A stretch of 64,000 bases of DNA from PALSA-1440 sp050011195. GTDB taxonomy: Bacteria > Verrucomicrobiota > Verrucomicrobiia > Limisphaerales > UBA8199. Each line of letters opens with the position of its first letter. The first letter of the stretch is position 1. This document shows positions 25,039-35,017 of this stretch, one piece after another. The DNA lies in NCBI GenBank assembly GCA_050011195.1, contig JBEKJO010000008.1, positions 1-64,000 on the forward strand, given 5' to 3'. A model generated the notes under the pieces. It was not told where the DNA came from. It did no database searches and saw only the letters and a program-made list of their open reading frames with translations. Both the position numbers and the translations under genes were made by a program.

Positions 25039-25251
25039 TCACAGCAAACGCCGGAATTCATCCGGTGTCAGGCCGGCGTCACGCGCAATCGCGCCCATCG
25101 TGTAAGGGTCAACCGGATTTGCACGCGGGATGATGAGTCTGGTTTCGCCGTTGGACATAACAATATGGCCGCTCTGGCGCACGATACGGAAGCCAAGCTT
25201 TTCAAAGACGCGCATGGCGTCTTGATGCCGGACACCGGGCAGCCTGGGCAT
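25039..25251 (-). CDS. hicA: HicA-family mRNA interferase toxin
   Basis: 70 residues. The dsRNA-binding-fold toxin shows the pattern VFEKLGFRIVRQSGHIVM with the catalytic His in SGHIVM, followed by LIIPRANPVDPYTMGAIARDAGLTPDEF. HicA cleaves mRNA; HicB neutralises it. It lies 3 bases downstream of hicB on the same strand, the less common antitoxin-first order. Confidence 0.85.
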   Translation of the reverse strand: MPRLPGVRHQDAMRVFEKLGFRIVRQSGHIVMSNGETRLIIPRANPVDPYTMGAIARDAGLTPDEFRRLL

Positions 25252-25254
25252 AAC

Positions 25255-25452
25255 TCAAATGGCCACTTCGACTTCGCTGACCTTGAATAGTCTGGCCTCG
25301 TCCGCTTCCGCCGCGAGCCATTCCCGGATCGCCTCCCGGATGTTGGCCAGGGCTTCCTCGCGGGTCTTGCCCTGCGAATGGCAGCCGCGCAACGCCGGAC
25401 AACTCACCGAGACGCCGTCCTCATGCTCGATCAACGTGACCCTGTATTTCAT
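25255..25452 (-). CDS. hicB: HicB-family antitoxin
   Basis: 65 residues. The partial RNase H-like fold pattern YRVTLIEHEDGVSVSCPALRGCHSQGKTREEALANIREAI is typical of HicB. It lacks an added DNA-binding domain, so autoregulation through a long HicB is not obvious. Upstream 25453-25618 shows no gene and should carry the promoter. Confidence 0.85.
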   Translation of the reverse strand: MKYRVTLIEHEDGVSVSCPALRGCHSQGKTREEALANIREAIREWLAAEADEARLFKVSEVEVAI

Positions 25453-25618
25453 GGTTCAACCGTAATCTTGTGCCAAAGGCAAATCAAGTCCACTTGGGCA
25501 TCTGCAAGGGTGAACTGCGCCACGAGACCCCCAAACTCAAGGGGGTTGCGAACCCGTCATTGTCGCACGTCCAGGTGTGCCCCCACGTTTCCCGGAGACA
25601 GGTATGGCGGGTGAACGG

Positions 25619-27466
25619 TCATTGGAGGGCGTCGCAGAGGCCGGAGGTTCGGGTGACACGGCGGGCAAGGGCGGCGCGGAAGACCTGCTCGTCGAACCAG
25701 AGTTCGACACTCGTGCGGGCGCGGGTGATGCCGGTGTAAAGGAGTTCGCGGCTCAGGACGGGGCTTTCACGGTCGGGCAGGATGAGCAGGACGCGATCAA
25801 ACTCGGAGCCCTGGCTTTTGTGGACGGTCAGCGCGTAGGCGGTTTCATGCTCCGGCAAACGGAGGGGGAGGAACTTGCGCAGAGTATTGTCCGGTCCGGG
25901 AAAGAAGGCCCGCGGCTCGCCGGTGTCGGCATCGGGCAGGAGGAGGCCGATGTCGCCGTTGAAGAGCTTCAGGTTGTAGTCGTTGCGCGTGATCATGATG
26001 GGCCGGCGGGCATACCAGAGGTTCTGGGGCCGGATCAGGCCCGCCTCTTCCAGGATTTCCTCGGTCGCCTGGTTCAGACCGGCGACGCCGAAGGGGCCCT
26101 CGCGCAGGGCGCACAGGATGCGGAAGCGGGCCAGGGCCGCCAGCGCCGCGAGCGGGTCGGATGCTTTCAGGAACTCAGTGAATCCGGCGGTCACGCGTGC
26201 GCGCAAGGCTTCCTTTAATTCCGCGCGGCGGGGAAGGGGCGCAGAGATGAGATCGTCTGCGGCGTTGGCGCCGCAGTCCCGAAGGATTTGGAGAACGTTC
26301 TCCGCGCGGCCTTCATTGATGGCGTTACTGAGGCGGTAGATGGCGCTGTGCTGGCCGAAGCGGTAATTCTTTTTGAGTTGGACGACGCAGTCGGCGAGCG
26401 CGGCGCGTCCTTGGGCACCGGAACCCAAAGGCAAAAGGGGACCCCTCACCCCGGCCCTCTCCCCTTGAGAAGGGGAGAGGGGGCTTGCGTCGGAGGCGGC
26501 GGCGGAGCAGATGTCGCCGAGGACGGCGCCGGCCTCGACCGAGGCCAATTGGTCTTTGTCGCCCAGGAGAATCACCCGGGCGGACGGAGGGATGGCCTGG
26601 AAGAGTTTGGCCATGAGGGCGAGGTCCACCATGCTGGCTTCGTCCACGGCGACGACGTCAAAGGGCAGGGGATTGTCCGCGTTGTGGCGGAAGCGGGCGG
26701 AGTCGGGGAGGTAGCCGAGCAATCGGTGGATGGTCGTGGCGCGCTCGGGCAGTTGCGCCCGGGTGGCCTCGTCACAGGCGAGGGTGGCCTTGACGGTGCG
26801 GATGGAGTCCTGAATGCGGGCGGCGGCTTTGCCGGTAGGCGCGGCGACGGCGATGCGGAGCTTACGGTTGCGTTCCAGTTCCAGCAACAACGCCAGAATC
26901 AGCACGAGGGTGTGGGTCTTGCCGGTGCCGGGTCCGCCGGAGATGACGCAGAATTTGCGGCGCACGGCGGCGAGCGCGGCAACGCATTGCCAGTTGATGG
27001 TCTCGCCTGGCTCCGGGGGGAAGAGGGCGTGGAGCTTTTGGGTGAGCGTAGGCGAGTCAGGTTGCGGCGGCAGGTCGGCGGCGCGCTTGAGAATGGCGGC
27101 GGCGAGGCTCTGCTCGTATTCCCAGTAGCGGTGGAGGTAGAGCCGGTGACGGGCATCGAGGATCAGCGGCTTGAAGTCGCCGGGCGAGCCGACGACGGGC
27201 GAGGGGTTGAGCGCTTTGGTCCAGTCCTTGAGGCGGGGAAGGTGAATTGGATTCACGCCGTCGGGGGGCAGGTCGGGGAAGGTCGAGCCGGCAATCGCTT
27301 CGAGGTCGAGGCAGATATGGCCTTCGCTCCGTTTGCAGCTTACCAGGGCTGCCGCCAGTGCGACCAACGGTTGCTCGCCGCCGGCCTGCGCTTCGATGAA
27401 TGCGGCGAAGTGGCGGTCCAGGTCGCTGAAGGCGCTGCTGGCAATAAGCTGGCGGATCTCAGTCAT
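25619..27466 (-). CDS. recD: Exodeoxyribonuclease V alpha subunit RecD
   Basis: 5'-3' helicase subunit of RecBCD, which processes double-strand breaks. 615 residues; Walker A GGPGTGKT at 177-184, Walker B VVAVDEASMVD near 271-281, GDKDQL, and the C-terminal helicase motifs ALTVHKSQGSEFD and ELLYTGITRAR. The start overlaps the recB stop by 8 bases. Residues about 328-343 (SPLSPSQGERAGVRGP) are the translation of a dispersed repeat inserted between GAVLGDICSAAASDA and the LKKNYRF segment, in a loop between conserved helicase motifs. Confidence 0.93.
   Translation of the reverse strand: MTEIRQLIASSAFSDLDRHFAAFIEAQAGGEQPLVALAAALVSCKRSEGHICLDLEAIAGSTFPDLPPDGVNPIHLPRLKDWTKALNPSPVVGSPGDFKPLILDARHRLYLHRYWEYEQSLAAAILKRAADLPPQPDSPTLTQKLHALFPPEPGETINWQCVAALAAVRRKFCVISGGPGTGKTHTLVLILALLLELERNRKLRIAVAAPTGKAAARIQDSIRTVKATLACDEATRAQLPERATTIHRLLGYLPDSARFRHNADNPLPFDVVAVDEASMVDLALMAKLFQAIPPSARVILLGDKDQLASVEAGAVLGDICSAAASDASPLSPSQGERAGVRGPLLPLGSGAQGRAALADCVVQLKKNYRFGQHSAIYRLSNAINEGRAENVLQILRDCGANAADDLISAPLPRRAELKEALRARVTAGFTEFLKASDPLAALAALARFRILCALREGPFGVAGLNQATEEILEEAGLIRPQNLWYARRPIMITRNDYNLKLFNGDIGLLLPDADTGEPRAFFPGPDNTLRKFLPLRLPEHETAYALTVHKSQGSEFDRVLLILPDRESPVLSRELLYTGITRARTSVELWFDEQVFRAALARRVTRTSGLCDALQ
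26411..26482. repeat. In-frame dispersed repeat inside recD
   Basis: About 70 bases whose core (26439-26466) is identical over 28 bases to an intergenic copy at 40429-40456, followed in both by a complement giving a ctctcccctt.../aaggggagag hairpin. The flanking ttggg...ggaaccc...ggcaaa segment is also related, so the element is longer than the hairpin. A further copy with one core mismatch lies in mutS at about 43337. Confidence 0.85.
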
Positions 27467-30400
27467 GGGCTTGGCCCTCCGTTGCCGCCGTGCCGGTTAG
27501 CAGGTTGTTGAGCTTGCGGACAAAGGGTTCCTCAAGCCGGTCGCGATAGATGCCGAATCCGGGCCGGGCGGGGTCAATGCCGCGCAGAAACAGATAGCAG
27601 GCGCCGCCGAAATGCCGGTCATAGCGGTAGCCGGGCAGGCGCAGGCGGAGATAGCGGTCCAGCGCGGCGGTGTAGAGTTGGCATTGGAAGTAGTAGTACC
27701 GGCGGCGGATTTCGCCCGCGAGGGCGGCTGGGCCGTAATCCTCGACCCGGTTGCCGAGCCAGTTGGATTTCCAGTCCACGAGGTAGTAACGGCCATCGAA
27801 CTCGAAGACCAGGTCAATGAACCCTTTGAGCATCCCCTGCCCCGGGGCGAAGGAGAACCCGCTCGGCTCGCTGGAGAACTCCGAGCCCCCACCGTTTGTG
27901 GAGGTCGCTGCGCCCGAGGACGGGCGCACTCCGGTGGTACGGCCCGGATACGCCTCCTGGAGCAGTGGCCGGAGCATTTCCGGCGAGATGCGCTGGAGGG
28001 GGAAATAGAATTCGAGTTCGTGGAGCCGCTGCGCCGCCGTGATTTTCGCCAGGGTCAGGGTGGGAATACCCGGGTCCAGCGGAGCGGTCATCACCTTGCC
28101 CAGCATCTCGACGAGGATATGGGTGAACTCGGCCTCCGGCAGGCCATGAGCGTGGAGCTGTTCGCGGACGAGGGCCGCGGCCGCCGGCTGGTTCCATTGG
28201 GTGAAATCCAGCTTCTCGAAGATCTTGTGGAGGCAGGTGCCGGGCTTGACGCCGCGGGGGAAGGCAAAGATGCCGGAGGCGGGAAGCTCGGCGCGGGCAT
28301 CGGCGCCCAGGGCGTCGTGGTCCGGCAACTCCTCGCCCTGGTTGGCAGTGAGGGAGGTGAAACTGCTGATGCGCCAATCGCGGGCAATGGCGCGGGTGAA
28401 CCGCCGATAATCCAGCGCCAGCCCAGCGGAACTGGGGGCCGTGAAGGCAGTGTCTGCGGGTTGAGGAAGGTCGCGAGCGGCGATGGTCGGTTGGCCGTCC
28501 GGGCCGCTGGATTGGTCAGCCAGCTTGCGCAGGTCGTCGAGCAGTTGGTGGTCGTCGAGCTGGGGGAAGTGGTTCTCCAGTGCCGTTACCGGATCAGGTT
28601 CGGGGTTTGGCGGCGGGTGCAGCAGCCAGGCTGGAGCGGAAGTTGCGGCGTCGCGGAAGGCGCCCCAGACAAAGTAGCAACGGTGTTTGGCACGCGTCAG
28701 GGCGACGTAGAAGAGCCGGACGTTTTCAGCCAGGCGTTCGACCCGGGCTTGCTGCTTGTGCGCGTCGTAATCGGGGCTGCCGAGGTCGCGGACGAGGTTG
28801 CCGTCACCTTGCTCGTGGAAGAAGACCTGCTCCTCGCCGCCGTGCTCGATGGTCGCGCCCTTCCATGAGAAGGGGCAAAAGACGACGGAGTATTCCAGCC
28901 CTTTGCTCTTGTGAATGGTGACCAGCTTGACGGCTTTCTCGTCGGTCTCCAGCCGGAGTTGGTGTTCCTCGGCCACCTGGCCCTCCAGTTCCCGCTGCTC
29001 GCCGAGCCACTTGAGCAGGCCGGAGACGCCCAGGCGATGCTCGACGCTGGCGCGGTGGAGCACCTCCAAAAGATGCAGGAGGTTGGTTAACCGGCGCTCG
29101 CCATCGGGGAAGGCCAGCAGGCGGGGCCGGACTTGCTGGCGCTGCATGAAGCTGCGGAACATCTGGATGAAGCCGCGCTGGAGCCAGAGGTCCAGGTAGC
29201 CGCGGAAGCGTTCGAGGATTTGCTGCCAGTCGGTCTCCTGCTTCGCCACGGCTTCGGCTTGGGAACCGCTGTAAAGATGGGGCTCGCGGGGACGCTCGCC
29301 CTCCCGTTTTGCCAGGGCTTCGATTTGGGAACCGGTGAGGCCGACCATGTCTGTCCCGAGCGCGGCCATGAGTTGGGATTCATGGGTCGGGTCGGCAATC
29401 GCGGCGAGCACGCGCAGGGTCTCCACCACTTCCCGGGAGTCAAACAGGCTGGCGCTGGTGTAGAGCACGCTGGGGACGTTGCGCCGGTTGAGCGCGTCCT
29501 GAACCAATTGGGCCTGGCGGTTCTCGGGCACCAGCATCGCGATGTCCTCGGGCAGCAGCTTGCGGTCGCCCAGGGCGGTTTGGCCATTCAGCAGCTCGAC
29601 GATCTCGGTGGCCACAACCGACGGAAGCAGTTTGTCGGCGGCACCCTTGTTGATCTCGGCCCCGGTCCGCCGCCAGAACCAAATCTGGAAAGGCGGCTGC
29701 GCCTGGCCATCCACTGTGAGGGGCTTTTTGTCGGCCTCACCTTTGGCGTCCACAGAATGGAATTGGATGCCGGGGAACACGAAGGGTCGGGCCGAGGCGC
29801 TGAAGACGGCGTTGACCGAGCGGACCAGGCTGGCTTCCGAGCGCCAGTTCTCCTTGAGGGTGTAGGTCTGCTGGGAGTGCCGGCTGGCTCTGAGATAGGT
29901 GAAGATGTCGGCGCCGCGGAACCCGTAGATGGCTTGCTTGGGATCGCCAATGAGGAACAAATAATTCTCCGGCCCCGTGAACACGCGCGAGAAGATTTCG
30001 TATTGGAGGGGATCGGTGTCCTGGAACTCGTCGATGAGGGCGGCCACGTATTGGCGCCGCAGCAGGGCGGCCAGGGCGGGGCCATCGGCGCCCGCCAAGG
30101 CGCTGTGCAGGCGTGTCAGCAGGTCGTCGAAGAACTGGACCTTAAGCTCGTCCTTCCGGCGCGGCAGCTCCTGCCGAACATAATGCAGCGCCCCGAGCTT
30201 GACGCCGATGATGTAGTACTCCTCCGCGCGGGATAGGTCGTCGCACAGGTCGAAGAAGCGATGCGCTGGGGCCGGGCCCTTGGCCTTCTTGGAGACCTTC
30301 TGCGCAATGGCCGACTTCTTAAAGAGCTGCAAGGCGTCCAATGCAGCCGGGGGAAACTCTGGCGCACCGAGGCAACGGTCGAGTTGGCGGAAGGCGTCGG

Positions 30401-31169
30401 CCATGGCCTCGTCATCGTTGTAAGGCTTGTTCGCCCACTTGGCGCCGCTGCCGAAGTGGCTGCGGATGGCGTCCTTCTGCTCGCGCCAGATTTCGCGCAG
30501 AGAAGCGAAAGCGGCTTCCAGGGCTGCGGCCAACGATTCTGGAGTCTGGCCGTCCACGGGTGAAAGCAGCTTGAGGAACGGGTGAGGCAGGCTGGTCCGC
30601 ACCAGCGGCAGGAGGCCGTCCGGGCTCAAGCCGTTCTTTAAGGCAAAGATGACAGGGATTTTGCCCGCGCGGTAAAACTGTTTGCGCCAGTAATCTTCGA
30701 CAAGCTGGCGTAACAGCGGGGTCTGGTCGGTGACCAACTCCGTGTCGAACAGGTTGCCGGTCTCGAACGCCCGGTCCCGGAGCACCCGCTGGCAGAAGCC
30801 GTGAATCGTATAGATGGGCGCCTCATCAAAGCCGTAGAGCGCACGGTCCAACCGCGCCGCAAAATCAGCTCTCTGGTCCGCCTGCCTGGCCACCAACGCG
30901 CGGAGGAAGGGGTCGTCGCTGGCCCCGGTGTTGAAGGCCTGCAAAGCTCTGGCGAGAGTATGGCGGATGCGATGGCGCAATTCCTCGGTCGCCGCCACCG
31001 TGTAGGTCACCACCAGGATTTCGCGGACCGACAGGTTCTTCTCGAGGATGAGCCGCAGGAACAGCCCGGCGATGGTGAAGGTCTTGCCGGTGCCGGCGCT
31101 GGCCTCGACCAGGCTTGCGCCTGCCCGCAACTCCGTCTCAGCCAACTGGAAGACGGGAACAGGTTTCAT
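27459..31169 (-). CDS. recB: Exodeoxyribonuclease V beta subunit RecB
   Basis: 3'-5' helicase and nuclease subunit of RecBCD. 1236 residues. Walker A EASAGTGKT (22-30), UvrD-type motifs ALIDEFQDTDPLQY and LIGDPKQAIYGFRGAD, and KLVTIHKSKGLEYSVVF. The C-terminal nuclease domain carries KGFIDLVFEFDGRYYLVDWKSNWLG, with the Asp and Lys of the metal site. The start overlaps the recC stop (ATGA). Near residues 610-640 the protein contains GSQIEALAKREGERPREPHL then GSQAEAVAKQE: a repeat-encoded REGERPREPH flanked by two diverged copies of the same 11-residue segment, which suggests insertion with duplication. The domain order is otherwise normal. Confidence 0.94.
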   Translation of the reverse strand: MKPVPVFQLAETELRAGASLVEASAGTGKTFTIAGLFLRLILEKNLSVREILVVTYTVAATEELRHRIRHTLARALQAFNTGASDDPFLRALVARQADQRADFAARLDRALYGFDEAPIYTIHGFCQRVLRDRAFETGNLFDTELVTDQTPLLRQLVEDYWRKQFYRAGKIPVIFALKNGLSPDGLLPLVRTSLPHPFLKLLSPVDGQTPESLAAALEAAFASLREIWREQKDAIRSHFGSGAKWANKPYNDDEAMADAFRQLDRCLGAPEFPPAALDALQLFKKSAIAQKVSKKAKGPAPAHRFFDLCDDLSRAEEYYIIGVKLGALHYVRQELPRRKDELKVQFFDDLLTRLHSALAGADGPALAALLRRQYVAALIDEFQDTDPLQYEIFSRVFTGPENYLFLIGDPKQAIYGFRGADIFTYLRASRHSQQTYTLKENWRSEASLVRSVNAVFSASARPFVFPGIQFHSVDAKGEADKKPLTVDGQAQPPFQIWFWRRTGAEINKGAADKLLPSVVATEIVELLNGQTALGDRKLLPEDIAMLVPENRQAQLVQDALNRRNVPSVLYTSASLFDSREVVETLRVLAAIADPTHESQLMAALGTDMVGLTGSQIEALAKREGERPREPHLYSGSQAEAVAKQETDWQQILERFRGYLDLWLQRGFIQMFRSFMQRQQVRPRLLAFPDGERRLTNLLHLLEVLHRASVEHRLGVSGLLKWLGEQRELEGQVAEEHQLRLETDEKAVKLVTIHKSKGLEYSVVFCPFSWKGATIEHGGEEQVFFHEQGDGNLVRDLGSPDYDAHKQQARVERLAENVRLFYVALTRAKHRCYFVWGAFRDAATSAPAWLLHPPPNPEPDPVTALENHFPQLDDHQLLDDLRKLADQSSGPDGQPTIAARDLPQPADTAFTAPSSAGLALDYRRFTRAIARDWRISSFTSLTANQGEELPDHDALGADARAELPASGIFAFPRGVKPGTCLHKIFEKLDFTQWNQPAAAALVREQLHAHGLPEAEFTHILVEMLGKVMTAPLDPGIPTLTLAKITAAQRLHELEFYFPLQRISPEMLRPLLQEAYPGRTTGVRPSSGAATSTNGGGSEFSSEPSGFSFAPGQGMLKGFIDLVFEFDGRYYLVDWKSNWLGNRVEDYGPAALAGEIRRRYYYFQCQLYTAALDRYLRLRLPGYRYDRHFGGACYLFLRGIDPARPGFGIYRDRLEEPFVRKLNNLLTGTAATEGQAHD
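29281..29305. repeat. 25-base repeat inside recB, identical to both arms of a mutS palindrome
   Basis: ggctcgcggggacgctcgcc plus ctccc. The identical 25-mer occurs at 44218-44242 in mutS and as its reverse complement at 44173-44197. Here only a half-palindrome is present. Confidence 0.85.
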
Positions 31170-34100
31170 GCCGCTGCCTCCTTCAGCTCGCTCAAGAGGG
31201 GCTCGAAGACTGCGCGCGCCGTTTGCTGGAACTCTTCGTCCAGGGGATCGACGTTACGGAAGCACAAATCGAAGTAGGGGTCTGCGCATTCACCGGGCGT
31301 CTTCCTGAACGGATTGCCTTCCCAACTGAGCCGGGCGAGCCCTAGCGGCTCCTGCTTCGACCGGCCAGCCTTCTGTGTCAGCACGGCGTCCGCGTAGGCC
31401 CAGGCGGTCTGCGGGAAGAACTTCAGCGGCCTGGTCAAACCTTTCCAATAGAGATCGAGCAGGCCGGCCAGCAACTCCGGCGCCCCGGCCAGCGGCGGGG
31501 CTTCAAAGACCTTGTCGCTGCCGACGAGTACAGCGTTTGAATACGGCCCGCCGGGGAACGCGGCGTTCAGGACGAGGTGCTCGACCCAAAAGCGCAAGAG
31601 GTCCTTGGGCTTGATGCTCGCGCAGCGGAAATGCAAAGGGCCTTTGGCTGTCAGGCGCCGAATCTCCCCCACCAGGCGAAACTCGCCCAGCGTATGGTCA
31701 ACCTGGATGGGATCAATATAGCCATCGCCGAAATGGGGCCGCACTTGGTCCAGGAACGTCTGCACCTCGGCTTGGAGCCCGCGGAACTGCGCCGCCCCGG
31801 CTTCGCCCAGAGGCAGCCGCCCCGAGGCTTTCATCAACTGCAGAGCGTCTTTGACGCTGGCTCCTTTGAGGCCCATGTCCACGAGGTCCTGCCGGATGGC
31901 GTAACCGTCCAGGGGGGCCACCGCGAAAGGCTCGACTTCCGCCAAGGCCTCGTCCTGCTCCTCGAATCGCAGCCCAAGCCGGCGGGTCACCAGCCAGCGG
32001 GCGGGATTGCAGAAGAACTCCGCCAGGGCGCCTGCGTCCACTGTGCGCCACTCAGCTTGGGGTTCGCTCAACGGCACATCAAGGAAGGAGGCTGGCAACG
32101 TTCGGGCGGCCTGCCCGCAGTGGCTGGCCCGGCAGTTCTCGGCGGAATAACTGAAAAGCCGCCCATCCTGCGCCGTGAAGTAGGCCGGGCTGAACGCCTG
32201 CAAACGATGCCGCACCAGCACGTGATCCTTGACGATGTCCTGCCCGGGCAGCTCATACGCCTGGGCGACGTAATCCAGCAGTTCACTCACCAGCACCGAC
32301 GGCGGGGCTTCGCTGTTATCGCGAATGGATTGGCCGACGTAGCTGATGTGCAGCCGTTCCCGCGCCGAGAGCAGCGTCTCAAGGAAGAGATAACGGTCGT
32401 CGGCCCGCAGGGAACGGTCGCCCAACCGGGGCTTCTGCGCCATCAGGTCAAAGCTCAGATGCCGATCCGTCCGGGGGAAGGCGCCGTCGTTCATGCCCAT
32501 GAGGCAGATCACCTTGAACGGGATACTGCGCATGGGTTTGAGGGCGCAGAAGGTGACTCCGCCGGTGATGAAGCCGGAGCCGAAGCGGTCTTCCGCCAGA
32601 AGTTGGTTCAGGGATTCCAGGATCACCGCCAGGTCAACCGGCTCCACGCAACCGGCCTCGGCGGCCTTGTTGGCAAGCTCACGCAGCGTGGAGCGGATGA
32701 GCAATGTTTCCGGCACCTGGCTTTCAGGGGGTTGGAAGAAGGCTTCCAGCGCGCCCAGCAGGATTTCCTCCCACTCCCCGATGGTTCGCCGCTCCCTGAG
32801 TTTGGCCGCCACGTCGAAGAGCCGCTTCAAGTATTCCGCAAAATGCCCCAGCACCTCGGCGCTGCCGCCTTCCACGTCGTCATACGGAAGCACAGCCTGA
32901 AACATCCTTTCGCCTCTGCCGGCCATGGCATAGCCCGCGAACAGCCGTTCCATGCCCTGCTGCCATGTGTTCTCCGCCAGACCGGGCAGCCCGAGACTCT
33001 CGCGCTGCTTCGCGTCCTGCCCCCAGCGGATGTTGGTCCTGCGGACCCAGACCCGGATGATGTCGAGGTCCGATTCGGCCAGACCAAACCTCGCCCGCAC
33101 CGCGCCGGTCTCCAGGATGCGCAAGACGCTGGTCGCTTCGAGGCGCGTCGCGGGCAGGCTCAGGAGGTTCAAGAACGCATCGATGACCTGGCTGGCGCTG
33201 CAAATGCCCCGGTCGGCCACGCTGAACGGAATCCGTTTGCTCGCCTCTTCCGGCGAGTCGAACACCGCCTGGATGAACGGCGCGTAAACCTCGATCTCCG
33301 GCGTCATCACGAGCACGTCGCGGGGCGCGAGCTGCGGATCGCGCGCGAACCAGTCGAGCAGGTGATCGTAGAGCACTTCCACCTCGCGCAACGGGCTGTG
33401 ACAGGAATGCACCCGCAACGAGGCGTCCGTTCGACCGATGGGAAGCCGGGGACAGTCTTCCCGCCCCCGATCCCGCAAGTGGAAGAGGTCCGCCTGGATG
33501 TGCTGAAGCAGGTCTGTCTCGGGCGGCTCTGAGAAGGCTTGGTCTTCATCCCAGTCGCCGGCCTCGAGAACCAGGTTCAGGAAGTCGCGGCCTAGGTGCC
33601 CCATCGAGGCCAGGAGATGGTTGCCCGCTTCCAGGTGGAGTTCACTGGCGGCGGCGTCCCCTTTCCCGGCAGCCTTGAGAAGTCGCTCCGACTCGCGCGC
33701 GTTGGCGATCTGGCCCCAGTATTCTTTCGATGGCTGGAGCAGAAAGAGGTGGACATCTATGCGGGCGCCCAGCGCGCAAAGGACCTGGAGATAGGACGGG
33801 GGCAGGGCCGAGATGCCGAAGATGGAAATCCGCTCGGGCACCTCCAGCGGTCTGGAATCGGGCCTGGCAAAGTGTTCGCTAAACTCCTTCAAGAGCGCCG
33901 CCAGATGTTGCCCCGGTTTCTCTTGATGCAGGCGTCGCCAGAGCGCCGCCTGCCATAGCTCGTGATGGCTGTCTTTAAGGTCGGCCGCGCTCAACTCGCC
34001 CTGGTCCCAGGCCAAAATCAGGTCGGGCCGGAACACCAGATACTGGTCAAACAGATTGGCGATCTGCGAGGAGAGTTGGAAGCGCTTGCGGACATCAGCC

Positions 34101-34450
34101 GGGTCTGCCAGATAGCTCTTCAGCGGGCTGAATTCCGGCTGGGGCAGCAGTTCCGGCAACAGCCGCAGCATCTCCCAGAGCATCACCTCGCGGTCGAGCG
34201 CCAGCTCCGCGCCTGGACTTGCCGCATTCGCTCCCAGGGCCTGTGCGCAGAAAACCTTGGGAAATGGGAATGAGCAGTTCGCGCAAATGCCGTGCCGCCC
34301 GGCCAATTCCAGCTTCAGCCAGCGGGCCATGCCCTGGCTCTGCACCACGACTACCTCCGGCTGAAGCGCAGAGCGCAACGGCTTTTGAAGGGCTTCCGCC
34401 AATCTCCGGGCCAACGTTTCCAGACGGTTACTGGTGTGCAGCCTTAACAT
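31166..34450 (-). CDS. recC: Exodeoxyribonuclease V gamma subunit RecC
   Basis: Chi-recognition and scaffold subunit of RecBCD. 1094 residues, first gene of a recC-recB-recD operon with overlapping stops and starts. N-terminus LRLHTSNRLETLARRLAEAL and PEVVVVQSQGMARWLKLELA (family signature), SFPFPKVF, RISIFGISALPPSYLQVL, DVLVMTPEIEVYAPFI, and the domain with PFKVICLMGMNDGAFPRTDR are typical of RecC, whose helicase-like domains lack a working Walker A. No repeat insertion was noticed in it. Confidence 0.92.
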   Translation of the reverse strand: MLRLHTSNRLETLARRLAEALQKPLRSALQPEVVVVQSQGMARWLKLELAGRHGICANCSFPFPKVFCAQALGANAASPGAELALDREVMLWEMLRLLPELLPQPEFSPLKSYLADPADVRKRFQLSSQIANLFDQYLVFRPDLILAWDQGELSAADLKDSHHELWQAALWRRLHQEKPGQHLAALLKEFSEHFARPDSRPLEVPERISIFGISALPPSYLQVLCALGARIDVHLFLLQPSKEYWGQIANARESERLLKAAGKGDAAASELHLEAGNHLLASMGHLGRDFLNLVLEAGDWDEDQAFSEPPETDLLQHIQADLFHLRDRGREDCPRLPIGRTDASLRVHSCHSPLREVEVLYDHLLDWFARDPQLAPRDVLVMTPEIEVYAPFIQAVFDSPEEASKRIPFSVADRGICSASQVIDAFLNLLSLPATRLEATSVLRILETGAVRARFGLAESDLDIIRVWVRRTNIRWGQDAKQRESLGLPGLAENTWQQGMERLFAGYAMAGRGERMFQAVLPYDDVEGGSAEVLGHFAEYLKRLFDVAAKLRERRTIGEWEEILLGALEAFFQPPESQVPETLLIRSTLRELANKAAEAGCVEPVDLAVILESLNQLLAEDRFGSGFITGGVTFCALKPMRSIPFKVICLMGMNDGAFPRTDRHLSFDLMAQKPRLGDRSLRADDRYLFLETLLSARERLHISYVGQSIRDNSEAPPSVLVSELLDYVAQAYELPGQDIVKDHVLVRHRLQAFSPAYFTAQDGRLFSYSAENCRASHCGQAARTLPASFLDVPLSEPQAEWRTVDAGALAEFFCNPARWLVTRRLGLRFEEQDEALAEVEPFAVAPLDGYAIRQDLVDMGLKGASVKDALQLMKASGRLPLGEAGAAQFRGLQAEVQTFLDQVRPHFGDGYIDPIQVDHTLGEFRLVGEIRRLTAKGPLHFRCASIKPKDLLRFWVEHLVLNAAFPGGPYSNAVLVGSDKVFEAPPLAGAPELLAGLLDLYWKGLTRPLKFFPQTAWAYADAVLTQKAGRSKQEPLGLARLSWEGNPFRKTPGECADPYFDLCFRNVDPLDEEFQQTARAVFEPLLSELKEAAA

Positions 34451-34551
34451 GCGAGAGCGCCCTGCGCGAAGGACCGCGGGGTCTGGAGATGGTTTCGGGC
34501 GTGACGGCCCGCAAACGTCGCGGCCCGCCGTCCGGTCGCGGTCAGCGGTGA

Positions 34552-34935
34552 CTACTTCGTTGCGCCCAGAACCTTGAGCTGGAGTTTGTTGGTGAGTTCC
34601 ATCTCCGGCTTGCCTCGGTAGTTTGTGACCAGCCCCTTGACGGAGACGCTCTTGCCTTTGAGCGCCGACAAGTTCTCAAACTCGTTGGTGCTCTGGCTCC
34701 GGATGATCGCCGTGAACAGATTGCTAGGATAGCGCTTGTCGAAGTTCAGGTAGGTCAGGTTGGGCCTCACGCTGACTTGGGCCACGACGCCGGTCACAGT
34801 GACCTCTTTGCCGATGTAAGCAGAGGCTTGGGCCGTTCCGACAGTGAGGGGGATGGTGTTCGTTTCGGCGGCGCGGCTTTGGGTGGCGGCGGCGGTCAGG
34901 CAAAGCGCGGCGGCGAGGAGTGCGAATGATTTCAT
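34552..34935 (-). CDS. Secreted small protein with probable OB fold
   Basis: 127 residues from ATG 34935; a signal peptide (MKSFALLAAALCLTAAATQS) is followed by AYIGKEVTVTGVVAQVSVRP and LFTAIIRSQSTNEFENLSALKGKSVSVKG, the strand order expected of a periplasmic OB-fold (nucleic-acid-binding-like) domain. Similar proteins are common but functionally uncharacterised. It is separated from recC by 100 bases and from the EF-G paralogue by a palindromic element. Confidence 0.6.
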   Translation of the reverse strand: MKSFALLAAALCLTAAATQSRAAETNTIPLTVGTAQASAYIGKEVTVTGVVAQVSVRPNLTYLNFDKRYPSNLFTAIIRSQSTNEFENLSALKGKSVSVKGLVTNYRGKPEMELTNKLQLKVLGATK

Positions 34936-35017
34936 AGGACCCGCAGGGTGCGGCAGGCCCGGGCGCGATTCAAGGGCGAAGTGGAGGCAAACAGCGGCGC
35001 GCAAAGCGGGTTCAAGG

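Noticed and set aside
31577..33532. 651-codon plus-strand frame
   Set aside because: Antisense to recC; no recognisable protein features.
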